Source: a virus. Taken from it: a stretch of 57,906 nucleotides of DNA. The notes below the pieces were generated by a model, which was given only the letters and a program-made list of their open reading frames with translations, was not told the DNA's origin and made no database searches. The stretch's first letter is position 1. Each line of letters opens with the position of its first letter. Both the position numbers and the translations under genes were made by a program. The stretch is from positions 1 to 57,906 of the IMG/VR virus record IMGVR_UViG_3300020147_000010, one strand, 5' to 3'. Below, in pieces: positions 22,710-29,464 of the stretch.

Positions 22710-22913
22710 GTGAAGGCGTGGCTGTACCGTCACGTGACCTGGGGGGACCGGCGGCACTGGGAGCTGACCATCGGGCGGCTGTCGGTGGACCGATGGTGCG
22801 AGGGCGCGCCGTGCGGGCTCCCCAACGGCATCAGCCACCGGCACCCGGTCAGCGTCCGGCGCTGGCGACGGTGCCCACCTCCCGGCGTTGACACTTCACC
22901 GTCACGACTGTGA
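22710..22913 (+). CDS. Small Trp/Arg-rich protein ending in promoter-like DNA
   Basis: 67 residues from GTG (GGAAGG upstream): MKAWLYRHVTWGDRRHWELT. Two cysteines (WCEGAPCG) and an Arg-rich middle. Its last codons (VDTSPSRL, stop) are a TTGACA-operator sequence, as for the gene ending at 12890. No family recognised. Confidence 0.6.
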   Translation: MKAWLYRHVTWGDRRHWELTIGRLSVDRWCEGAPCGLPNGISHRHPVSVRRWRRCPPPGVDTSPSRL

Positions 22914-22916
22914 GCG
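22888..22916 (+). promoter_or_regulatory. Operator with decayed promoter at end of plus unit
   Basis: TTGACA (22888-22893), 17 bases, TGAGCG. Palindrome TGAC-ACTTCACC-GTCA at 22889-22904. The -10 is poor and a terminator follows at once, so it may act as an operator only. Confidence 0.7.
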
Positions 22917-22923
22917 GACACGA

Positions 22924-22958
22924 GAGAGGCCCGGCCCCACCAGGGGGCCGGGCCTCTC
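22924..22958. terminator. Bidirectional hairpin terminator
   Basis: GAGAGGCCCGGCCCC / GGGGCCGGGCCTCTC, between convergent units (plus island and holin gene). Confidence 0.8.
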
Positions 22959-22969
22959 CGTCGCTCAGG

Positions 22970-23329
22970 TCAGCGAATCGCGCCGGTGGCCGGAGCGATC
23001 GGCTGACGGTCGTTGGCCGGGGTCACCTGGGGCCGGATGCCGAACAGCGCGAACCCGGCCAGGATGATCCCGCCCAGGCCCGTCACGGCCGCCTCGCTCC
23101 AGTTCAGGCCGTACTCCGCGAACAGCGCGGCGGCGGCCGACACGGCCGCCACGTACAGGCCCGGCGCGATCGGCCGCGTGGTGACCGCGATGATGACCGC
23201 CGTGATGGCGGTGGTGGCCGCCACGGCCTGGCCGGTGTTCAGGAAGTCGAACCCGAGGCCCGCCACCCACGTCAGCACCGAGCCGATGAGCCCGATCCAC
23301 AGAGCGGGCTCCCTACCGAAGATCCTCAC
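22970..23329 (-). CDS. Holin-like membrane protein
   Basis: 119 residues from GTG 23329. Four hydrophobic stretches: LWIGLIGSVLTWVAGLG, AATTAITAVIIAV, LYVAAVSAAAALFA, and VTGLGGIILAGFALFGI, with few charges between. It directly follows the endolysin gene, where holins normally lie. It would open the membrane at lysis. Assignment by topology and position. Confidence 0.7.
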   Translation of the reverse strand: MRIFGREPALWIGLIGSVLTWVAGLGFDFLNTGQAVAATTAITAVIIAVTTRPIAPGLYVAAVSAAAALFAEYGLNWSEAAVTGLGGIILAGFALFGIRPQVTPANDRQPIAPATGAIR

Positions 23330-23343
23330 CTGTTGTCCTCCTG

Positions 23344-24243
23344 CTACTGCTGGGCGGCGGCCACGTTGAGCGTGCCGCCCTGAACCTCCAGCACGCCGGT
23401 CAGCGTGCCGTCCTGCCCGGCCGGACCCTGGGGGCCAGCCGGTCCCGCCGGACCCTGGGGACCAGCCGGTCCCGCCGGGCCGCGCGCACCGGCCGCGCCG
23501 GGAGCCCCGGGCTTACCGGCGCGCTTGTCCATCATCGCGGCCAGCATCCGGAACCCGTGCCAGCCGGTGATCGTGGTGGACTTGCCCGCCGTCGCGCTCA
23601 GCTTGGCGCGGCTGGCGTTGACGGCGGCCTCCATCTTGGGGCCGTAGTCGCCGTCCACCTCGCCCACCTGGGCACCGAAACCGAGGTCGTGGAGGACGTA
23701 CTGCCAGAACACGACCTCCTGACCGTTGTCGCCCTTGCTGACCAGCATGTCTCCCTCTCCGATCTCGCCGCCGCCGGTGCCGCCGCGCACCGAGGCCAGC
23801 CCGAGCGAGCCGGTCCAGTTGTCGGCGGTCTGGGTGTAGTCGCCGCTGAAGTGCGCGTGCTTGTCGTGCTTGTTCGCCCCGGTGTAGGTCCGGGTCTTCC
23901 AGCCGTCCGAGCGTGCCCAGATGCGGCCCTTGTAGATGATGTAGCGGAACGGGATGTAGCCCCCGGCCCTGGCCTTCTTGACCAGGTACTGGACCACGAG
24001 CTCCATCCAGTCGATGGTGGAGCCCTTCACCAGGTCGCGGTCCACGTCGATGGCGCGCACCTCGTCCAGCGCGTCACCGTCCTTGTACTCCGCCTTGCCG
24101 GTCCGGTCGGGGTTGTGCCCAGAGCTCCCGGTCTGGTGGGCGAGGTCGCCCACCGAGCCGTCGCTGGCCTTGTCCCGGCCAGGGAACACGGCGTTGAACT
24201 CGCTCCGGACCGTAGTCAGGCCCTTGGTCAGCACCCAGGCCAT
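23344..24243 (-). CDS. Endolysin: peptidase domain, peptidoglycan-binding domain, collagen-like tail
   Basis: 299 residues. Residues 1-140 hold a zinc peptidase-like pattern: SSGHNPD (His43), EVRAIDVDRD (Asp66) and KHDKHAHFSG (His126-131), as in phage D,L-peptidase type lysins. Residues about 165-240 are a peptidoglycan-binding domain (NGQEVVFWQYVLHDLGFG...VDGDYGPKMEAAV). Residues 243-279 are Gly-x-Y repeats rich in GPAGPQ, a collagen-like stretch, then a short beta end. The ATG overlaps the upstream stop (ATGA). It cuts host peptidoglycan at the end of infection. Confidence 0.85.
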   Translation of the reverse strand: MAWVLTKGLTTVRSEFNAVFPGRDKASDGSVGDLAHQTGSSGHNPDRTGKAEYKDGDALDEVRAIDVDRDLVKGSTIDWMELVVQYLVKKARAGGYIPFRYIIYKGRIWARSDGWKTRTYTGANKHDKHAHFSGDYTQTADNWTGSLGLASVRGGTGGGEIGEGDMLVSKGDNGQEVVFWQYVLHDLGFGAQVGEVDGDYGPKMEAAVNASRAKLSATAGKSTTITGWHGFRMLAAMMDKRAGKPGAPGAAGARGPAGPAGPQGPAGPAGPQGPAGQDGTLTGVLEVQGGTLNVAAAQQ

Positions 24244-24419
24244 CAGGCGCTCACCTCCCCGATGGACGTGGTGCCCCAGTCGCGTTGCGCGTCGTCGTCC
24301 CAGGGGTCCGGGATCTCGTCGCCCAGGTGCTCCAGCGGGTCCTCGTCCGGGGCCGCCGCGTGCGCGTCAGTGCCGAACGTCAGCCGGTCGTCCACGGTCG
24401 GTTCAGTCTCGTCCGTCAA
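24243..24419 (-). CDS. Small acidic protein (TTG start)
   Basis: 58 residues, starting MTDETEPTVDDRLTFGTD, with GGAGGAGGACGCA before the TTG. Strongly acidic (Asp/Glu about one third). Coupled to the endolysin gene by ATGA, so it may affect lysis timing. A weak -10 (TAAGGT, 24443-24448) lies upstream. Confidence 0.55.
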   Translation of the reverse strand: MTDETEPTVDDRLTFGTDAHAAAPDEDPLEHLGDEIPDPWDDDAQRDWGTTSIGEVSA

Positions 24420-24465
24420 TGCGTCCTCCTCCCCTCGCTGTCACCTTACAGTAACAGCTTCAGGG

Positions 24466-24651
24466 CTACTTCTTGCTCCGCCGGGTGCGGGCCGCCTTGC
24501 GGGCCATCCGGGAGCGCTGGGCGTGGGAGACCCCGGCGTTGCTGATCCGGGCCGCCTTCTCCTTGCTCATGCCCTTGCGCCGGAGCGCCTTGTACGTCCG
24601 GTGGCGCGACCGGGCCACGTAGCCCTTGCGCCCTCCAGCACTCGACACCAT
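24466..24651 (-). CDS. Small basic protein
   Basis: 61 residues from ATG 24651 (GGAGGTGG upstream): MVSSAGGRKGYVARSRHRTY. Contains SKEKAARISNAG and ends in Arg/Lys residues. The phrase K-E-K/S-A-A-R-I-x-N-A recurs in small actinophage and bacterial proteins of unknown role. Probably nucleic-acid binding. Confidence 0.6.
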   Translation of the reverse strand: MVSSAGGRKGYVARSRHRTYKALRRKGMSKEKAARISNAGVSHAQRSRMARKAARTRRSKK

Positions 24652-24695
24652 GCCGACCACCTCCACCTCCAGTGTCTACCCGGGGAGGGACACAG

Positions 24696-24728
24696 AGAAG
24701 CGCCCCGACCAGCGGCCGGGGCGCTTCT
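24696..24728. terminator. Hairpin terminator
   Basis: AGAAGCGCCCCG / CGGGGCGCTTCT with a nine-base loop, just after the stop and operator of the 148-residue gene. Confidence 0.75.
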
Positions 24729-24744
24729 TGACTGTGAAGTGTCA
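24729..24744. promoter_or_regulatory. TGAC-N8-GTCA site at gene end
   Basis: Core TGTGAAGT (consensus on the minus strand). TGA is the stop codon of the 148-residue gene; terminator adjacent. Confidence 0.8.
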
Positions 24745-25188
24745 GGCGTGGTTCTGGCGGGCCAGGATCAGACCACGCTTCTCCAGCTCGGTCTCCATCG
24801 CCTGGGCGCGCCGGTAGATCGGCCCGTCGTGCTTGGCGGTGTCCGCGATCACGTCCGTGAGGACGCTCTGGCTCTCGCGGTGATCCACGGCCGTGAGCTG
24901 GTCCGCGCCGATCATCCGCATGAACCAGTCGGCGGCCGTGCCCACGCCGGTGCCGCCAGCGCCGCGCGGCCCGGTGTACTTCTCCGCGATGGCGGCGGCC
25001 ATCGCGTGCTCCAGGGTGTTGTACCACTCGTTCACCCGCCCGGCCTGGCTGGAGCCCTCCACGATGGCCTGGGCGAACCCGTACAGCTTGCGGCCCTCGT
25101 AGGTGTCGCTGATCTGGCGGCCGTCGATCTCGGTAAAGATCCACTCCCCGATCGTCCAGGTCTGGGTGGGGTACAGGTCTCGGCTCAC
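24742..25188 (-). CDS. Hypothetical protein
   Basis: 148 residues from a GTG overlapping the upstream stop (GTGA). Starts MSRDLYPTQTWTIGEWIFTE; middle helix HAMAAAIAEKYTGPRG and a C-terminal helical region (AQAMETELEKRGLILA). It forms a pair with the 164-residue gene. No family recognised; both lie between terminase and lysis genes. Confidence 0.65.
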   Translation of the reverse strand: MSRDLYPTQTWTIGEWIFTEIDGRQISDTYEGRKLYGFAQAIVEGSSQAGRVNEWYNTLEHAMAAAIAEKYTGPRGAGGTGVGTAADWFMRMIGADQLTAVDHRESQSVLTDVIADTAKHDGPIYRRAQAMETELEKRGLILARQNHA

Positions 25189-25679
25189 GGCTTCAGGCTC
25201 CTCTCGCTGTAGACGGGAGCCACGCCAACCTCACGCGCGGCATCGTCGATCATGTTCAGGATGTCGGCCAGCACGAACGGCTGTTCGTGGCTGGGCTTGC
25301 GGTCCCGGCGGCCCATCGCCTCCTCGTTCTCGGCCGCGCCGTCCGCCCAGCCCTTGGCGGCTCGCTCCATCGCCGCCAGGGCGTTGACCGCACCGGCCAG
25401 CTTGTCCGCCTCGGCCGTGACGCTGGTCCGGTCGGTGAGGATCGGCCCGGCGGCCGGAGTGACGCTCTCCGGCCGGAGGTCGCGGAGCCGGGTCGGGAGG
25501 TCGGTCAGCGCGGTGGGCGCGCCGTACTTCTCGGTGAACCGCTCCGGCTCGAACGTCCGGCGGCGGCACGCCGCGTCGTAGGGGTCGCTTCCCCAGGTCC
25601 AGCGGCCGTCCGCGAGCTCCCAGACGAAATCGCCGGAGTCGTCCACGCCCAGGAACCGGGGGTACGGGTGAGTGGTCAT
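25185..25679 (-). CDS. Hypothetical protein
   Basis: 164 residues, starting MTTHPYPRFLGVDDSGDFVW. The N-terminal 40 residues form a beta-rich WELADGRWTWGS unit; a Pro-rich linker and a helical C-terminal part (ADKLAGAVNALAAMERAAKG, then VLADILNMIDDAAREVG) follow. Coupled to the next gene. Role unknown. Confidence 0.65.
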   Translation of the reverse strand: MTTHPYPRFLGVDDSGDFVWELADGRWTWGSDPYDAACRRRTFEPERFTEKYGAPTALTDLPTRLRDLRPESVTPAAGPILTDRTSVTAEADKLAGAVNALAAMERAAKGWADGAAENEEAMGRRDRKPSHEQPFVLADILNMIDDAAREVGVAPVYSERSLKP

Positions 25680-25738
25680 CGGTGCTCGTTCCCTCCAGGG
25701 TGGGGCCGGGGGAGCCTGGCGGGGCTCCCCCGGGTGGG

Positions 25739-25867
25739 TCACTTCTTGTCGCGCTCGTCGGGCTGGCGGGGCTCGTTCTTGCCGCCCGGGGGCTGCTTGG
25801 CCTTCTCGATCTGCTCCGGCGTGATCTTCCGGCGGCCCTCGCCCACGCCCTCGTTCTTCTCGGCCAC
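25739..25867 (-). CDS. Small charged protein
   Basis: 42 residues from GTG (GGAGG upstream), MAEKNEGVGEGRRKITPEQI then KQPPGGKNEP and a Lys/Asp/Arg end. Very similar in composition to the 37-residue protein at 33763. First gene after a strong promoter; no motif. Confidence 0.55.
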   Translation of the reverse strand: MAEKNEGVGEGRRKITPEQIEKAKQPPGGKNEPRQPDERDKK

Positions 25868-25909
25868 GGGGTCCTCCTCTCGCCGCGTCCCTCGCGGCTT
25901 CTGGTGACT

Positions 25910-25938
25910 ACCTTACCGCCATCACTGCAAGGTGTCAA
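25910..25938 (-). promoter_or_regulatory. Promoter, one-mismatch operator
   Basis: Minus strand TTGACA (25933-25938), 17 bases, TAAGGT (25910-25915). Palindrome TGAC-ACCTTGCA-GTGA. Confidence 0.8.
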
Positions 25939-25959
25939 CAGCGGGTCTCACCAGGGCGT

Positions 25960-25975
25960 TGACGTGCGAGTGTCA
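25960..25975. promoter_or_regulatory. TGAC-N8-GTCA site at end of large terminase gene
   Basis: Core GTGCGAGT. On the minus strand TGA is the terminase stop codon. Confidence 0.8.
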
Positions 25976-27448
25976 GCGGCCGATCGGGCTCAGGCCGGTG
26001 GAGGGGAGCGAGCCCACGGGCTCCACGAACGTGGCCGTGCCGGTCCGGTGCCGGTCGGCCCAGAGCGCCATTGCCACGGCGTCGCCACGGTCCGGGGAGC
26101 GGCCGAGCCGCTTCACCACGTCCTCCTTGGTCTCCACCTTGATCTTGGGCGGGACGCCGGTCGTCACGTCCCAGCGCGGCGTGGTCAGGTCGCTGATCAT
26201 CAGGTCGTCCGGGGGGAGCGCCAGCACCGGTTCGTACGCCGGGTCCAGGAGCTCGCGGAGGTTCCAGTACGCCGCGCTCCGGACGTTGGTGAACCCGTAC
26301 TTGCCGGAGCGGTCCCGGACCGGGGTCTTGCCAGAGCCGGTGTACGCCAGCGGCCGGACGCCCAGCTCCCGGAGCCGGTCGTAGACGCCAGCGCCCAGGC
26401 CGATCACGTCGATGATGGCGCGGCCCTCGCGGCCCTGGATCATGCCCACGGTCGCCATCGTGTCGCGCCGCCGGTGCGCCTCCAGCGTGACGGCCCAGCC
26501 GTCCCGGGCGGCCAGGACGGACTCGTCCCCGCCCCGGCCCACGTCCACGCCGGTCCACAGCGGCCCGCCGGGGGAGGGTCGGCCAGCGCGGTCCCACTCG
26601 TGCCAGCGCTCGATGGCCGCCTCCAGCCACGCCAGCGGGATCACGCTCTCCTCGTCGCTGGCGTGGAACTCGCCCAGCACGCGGTTGTGGTAGATGGCCG
26701 AGTCCGCGCCCCATTGCTCGCGGCGCTGCTCGGCCCACTGGCGCGAGATCCGGCCAGCGCTCACGGCCTCCTCGATCGTGACGTGACGGGTCCACCAGTC
26801 CGCGTACCCGGGCGCGCGCCGGTGGATGTCGTAGAACCGGCCGGACGGCGGGCCGGGCGTGCTCATAGCGAACGCATAGGCGTTGTCCGCCGTGTCGGGA
26901 CCGGCGTTCGAGAACGCGCCCTCAATGGAGTCCCAGGTGGCCGGGGGGATGATCTTGGCCTCGTCCAGGAGGTACAGCAACTCCTCGGCGTGCGCGCCCT
27001 CGATGCGCTCCGGCTGGTTGCTCGCCACGGCGGTGGCCGCGCCGTGGGTCAGCTTCAGCCGGAGGTCCAGGAGCTCGGTCCGGGGGTTGAACGGCGCGCG
27101 GCCCAGCGTGGTGAAGTCGATCCGGCCCGCCCACTTGTGGATCTCGGGCCACAGGTAGACCTCCAGGTGACGCCAGGCGCTGGCCGTCGTGATGATCTTC
27201 CAGTCCTTGCCCGCCAGGTCCCGGGTCGTGGCGAACCAGTTCACCAGGACCGAGCCCATGAACGACTTCCCGAGGCCGTGAGGGCCACGCACAGCCACGC
27301 GGCGCTGGACGGGGAGGGCGTCCAGAACCTCGCCCTGGTAGCCCGCCAGCTTCACGTTCAGGCACTCGTCCGCCCACGCCACCGGGCTGTGCATCCAGCG
27401 GGACAGCCGGGTCCGGCTCAGCACCTTGGCCGCCAGGTCGATCTTCAC
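25973..27448 (-). CDS. Terminase large subunit
   Basis: 491 residues from GTG 27448 (GGAG seven bases upstream). Walker A GPHGLGKS (residues 55-62), Walker B LLYLLDEA (157-164), and the nuclease acids Asp302 (WTGVDVGRGGDE), Asp347 (AIIDVIGLGAG) and Asp456 (DRGDAVAMAL) are in the usual order. It cuts and pumps phage DNA into the prohead. It is coupled to the 57-residue gene and the small subunit upstream, and its stop is inside an operator site. Confidence 0.95.
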   Translation of the reverse strand: MKIDLAAKVLSRTRLSRWMHSPVAWADECLNVKLAGYQGEVLDALPVQRRVAVRGPHGLGKSFMGSVLVNWFATTRDLAGKDWKIITTASAWRHLEVYLWPEIHKWAGRIDFTTLGRAPFNPRTELLDLRLKLTHGAATAVASNQPERIEGAHAEELLYLLDEAKIIPPATWDSIEGAFSNAGPDTADNAYAFAMSTPGPPSGRFYDIHRRAPGYADWWTRHVTIEEAVSAGRISRQWAEQRREQWGADSAIYHNRVLGEFHASDEESVIPLAWLEAAIERWHEWDRAGRPSPGGPLWTGVDVGRGGDESVLAARDGWAVTLEAHRRRDTMATVGMIQGREGRAIIDVIGLGAGVYDRLRELGVRPLAYTGSGKTPVRDRSGKYGFTNVRSAAYWNLRELLDPAYEPVLALPPDDLMISDLTTPRWDVTTGVPPKIKVETKEDVVKRLGRSPDRGDAVAMALWADRHRTGTATFVEPVGSLPSTGLSPIGR

Positions 27449-27618
27449 CGGTAGCTCCTCCCCATCACGCGCTCGAACTCGGTCACCGTGGCGGCCGTCC
27501 GGGCCGCCCTCGTCCGGCGGCTCTCGCGCGCCCTGGGGGAACGGCCGGGCCGCCAGTGCTCGCACCCGGTGGCGACCGGCACCAGCTCCCGGCACGCGCC
27601 GCACGGCCGGTGCGTCAT
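27445..27618 (-). CDS. Small Cys-rich protein between terminase genes
   Basis: 57 residues, MTHRPCGACRELVPVATGCE then Arg-rich. Cys-x-x-Cys plus Cys-x-His looks like a zinc knuckle. Start and stop overlap both terminase genes (ATGA, GTGA), so it is co-translated and may help terminase. No family name known to me. Confidence 0.65.
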   Translation of the reverse strand: MTHRPCGACRELVPVATGCEHWRPGRSPRARESRRTRAARTAATVTEFERVMGRSYR

Positions 27619-28331
27619 GCCTCGGTCCCGGTCACGTCGATGGACGCGAGGTGGGCCTGGATCAGCGCCGGGACCATCGCCTCCTGTTCGGGCGTCAGGT
27701 TCAGCCCGGCCAGGATCAGGGTCAGCCGGGACGCCACGATGTCGCCCCACTTCTCGGCCATGCCGGTCAGGCGCTCGCTGATACCCATGTCGTGGGCGGT
27801 CTTGGCGAACTTCACCACGCGGTCCCGCTCGGCGGCCTCCAGGGCCACCAGGGCGCGGACCTCCTCGCTGACGGCGTAGATGTGGCCGTCCTTGCCCGCC
27901 GCGCCGTACCGGTAGCCGATCAGGCCGGAGCCCTGGACGTGCTCGCCCTGGCCCGCCTGGAGGCCGTCGCGGTCCGGCTCCGGCGGCTCGTCTGTCACCA
28001 CCTGCTGGCGTAGGAGCTCGCCGTAGGCGGCGGCCCGGAGCCAGGTCATCTGGAGCATCCCGAGAACGGCCATGCTGGCGTCCAGCGGCTGGCCGCCGTG
28101 TGGTGCGCCGATGGCGGACCAGGCCGTGATGCGGGCCTCGCCCTTGGCGCGCGCCACCTCCAGCCGGTGACCGGCGTGGGTGGTGCAAGCGTCTAGGCCA
28201 CGGACGGCCATCGCGTGGCACGGTCCCCGGCCCTTGCTCCGGTTCTTGGTGCACTCCAGCCGCTCGTGCTCGTCGCACCACCGGGCGTTCCCGGGGTTGT
28301 TGTCCTTGGTCAGGCCGGGGGGTCGGGTCAT
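27615..28331 (-). CDS. Terminase small subunit
   Basis: 238 residues. N-terminal CxxxRxxGRGPCHAMAVRG...ACTTHAGH is a zinc-binding segment found in Streptomyces phage small terminases, followed by helices (ASMAVLGMLQMTWLRAAAYGE) and a C-terminal coiled region (MAEKWGDIVASRLTLILAGLN). It recognises the packaging start and brings DNA to the large subunit. The ATG lies six bases after TAGAGT, so it is leaderless from a GAGATG-type promoter. Confidence 0.85.
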   Translation of the reverse strand: MTRPPGLTKDNNPGNARWCDEHERLECTKNRSKGRGPCHAMAVRGLDACTTHAGHRLEVARAKGEARITAWSAIGAPHGGQPLDASMAVLGMLQMTWLRAAAYGELLRQQVVTDEPPEPDRDGLQAGQGEHVQGSGLIGYRYGAAGKDGHIYAVSEEVRALVALEAAERDRVVKFAKTAHDMGISERLTGMAEKWGDIVASRLTLILAGLNLTPEQEAMVPALIQAHLASIDVTGTEA

Positions 28332-28365
28332 GCTGTCACTCTACCTTGCAGTAGGAGGGCATCTC
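28332..28365 (-). promoter_or_regulatory. GAGATG-type promoter, leaderless, for terminase
   Basis: Minus strand GAGATG (28360-28365), 16 bases, TAGAGT (28338-28343), six bases to ATG. Same geometry as at 4118 and 52513. Confidence 0.6.
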
Positions 28366-28377
28366 ACCTCGGAGCCG

Positions 28378-28393
28378 TGACAGTGAAGTGTCA
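28378..28393. promoter_or_regulatory. TGAC-N8-GTCA site upstream of terminase promoter
   Basis: Core AGTGAAGT. Intergenic, 13 bases upstream of the GAGATG element and next to the terminator at 28400. Confidence 0.8.
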
Positions 28394-28399
28394 GACGCA

Positions 28400-28444
28400 C
28401 CGAGCCCCCGGCCTGGACGGGGAGGTCAGGGGCCGGGGGCTCGG
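28400..28444. terminator. Hairpin terminator of replication module
   Basis: CCGAGCCCCCGGCC / GGCCGGGGGCTCGG with a 17-base loop, between the protease gene and the terminase promoter. Confidence 0.75.
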
Positions 28445-28494
28445 GCTGGACGGCTCCCCACTGTGTCCCGGGACGGGGGAGCCGCACAGTCAGG

Positions 28495-29064
28495 CTACCG
28501 CTTGCGGAGGTGCGCGCGCTGGCTCGTGGTGAGCACCATCCGGTACCGGTCCACGTAGGGGTTCATCAGGTTGCGCGCGTACTTGCTCGGGTGGCCGAGC
28601 CCGAACTGGTGGCCGAGCTCGTGGGTCAGGAGCCAGGTCCGGTGCCGGTCGTACTTGTACCAGCGCTTGTACCGGCTGTTCATCGCCTTGCCGGTGTCGA
28701 TGGTGATTGTGCTCCCCTGGCTCCAGCCGACCGGACCGGACTTCCAGGCACCCACCCGGCCCTGGCGGATCGTCACGCACCGGTACGCCTTGCCCGAGCA
28801 CCGGGCCACCAGCCGCATGTCCGAGGCCGTGTACCGGTCCAGCCAGTTGACGGCGGCCGACACCCGCCAGGCGCGCGGCGAGATCCGGTCCACCACCTCG
28901 ATCACCCGCTTACTCGGGGGCGGCGGCCCGGCCTTGCTCCAGTCGATGGTGGTCACCCAGGACGCGCGCACCGGCTCCGGCGCGGCGGCGGCCGGGCTCG
29001 GCGCACCGGTCAGGCCAGCCACCAGGCTGGCGATCATCATCAGGATGCGGATCAGGATGCTCAT
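28495..29064 (-). CDS. Secreted metzincin-type zinc metalloprotease
   Basis: 189 residues. Residues 1-28 are a signal peptide (MSILIRILMMIASLVAGLTG, Ala-rich cut site). The zinc motif HELGHQFGLGH (148-158) is the complete HExxHxxGxxH metzincin signature, and the Met-turn LMNP follows at 166-169. A Cys pair (89 and 96) may form a disulfide. The protein would act outside the cytoplasm, on cell-surface or released proteins. A weak promoter (TAAGGT, 29093-29098) precedes it. Such a gene is unusual next to replication genes. Confidence 0.8.
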   Translation of the reverse strand: MSILIRILMMIASLVAGLTGAPSPAAAAPEPVRASWVTTIDWSKAGPPPPSKRVIEVVDRISPRAWRVSAAVNWLDRYTASDMRLVARCSGKAYRCVTIRQGRVGAWKSGPVGWSQGSTITIDTGKAMNSRYKRWYKYDRHRTWLLTHELGHQFGLGHPSKYARNLMNPYVDRYRMVLTTSQRAHLRKR

Positions 29065-29115
29065 CGTTCGGTCCTCCTCGTCGTGTGCCCCAACCTTACC
29101 GTCAGGGCTGTGATG

Positions 29116-29394
29116 TCAGTGTGAAGCGAGCACCAGGCCGTAACACGCCAGGGCGCTGACGATCAGGCCCAGGCCCGCCGTGACGCACGCACGCGCCCAC
29201 AGCGGAGCCGGGGGCCGGGGCTTCACCGTGCGCGCCCACGGCGGCCGTCCAGGGCTGACGTACGCGGCCTCGCTGTCGATGGGCGGGGGAGGCGGCGGGG
29301 GAGCGCCCCAGGCGGCCAGCGCCTCCAGCGGCTCCGGACCCACCCGGGCCACGCCGCGCCGGTAGCCGGTGGCGGCCATCTTCTCGTTCACCAT
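29116..29394 (-). CDS. Small membrane protein with Pro-rich region
   Basis: 92 residues from ATG 29394. A proline run (seven Pro at residues 32-38) is followed by a C-terminal hydrophobic helix (ACVTAGLGLIVSALACYGLVLA). Its stop TGA starts the degenerate operator of the next promoter. It follows the DNA polymerase fusion gene by 70 bases. Role unknown. Confidence 0.65.
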   Translation of the reverse strand: MVNEKMAATGYRRGVARVGPEPLEALAAWGAPPPPPPPIDSEAAYVSPGRPPWARTVKPRPPAPLWARACVTAGLGLIVSALACYGLVLASH

Positions 29395-29464
29395 GTCGAT
29401 CTCCAGGGTTGGTTCGGGTGGTGCGGGCCGGTCGGCGGCCGGGTCTCCCCGGCCGCCGCGCCGG

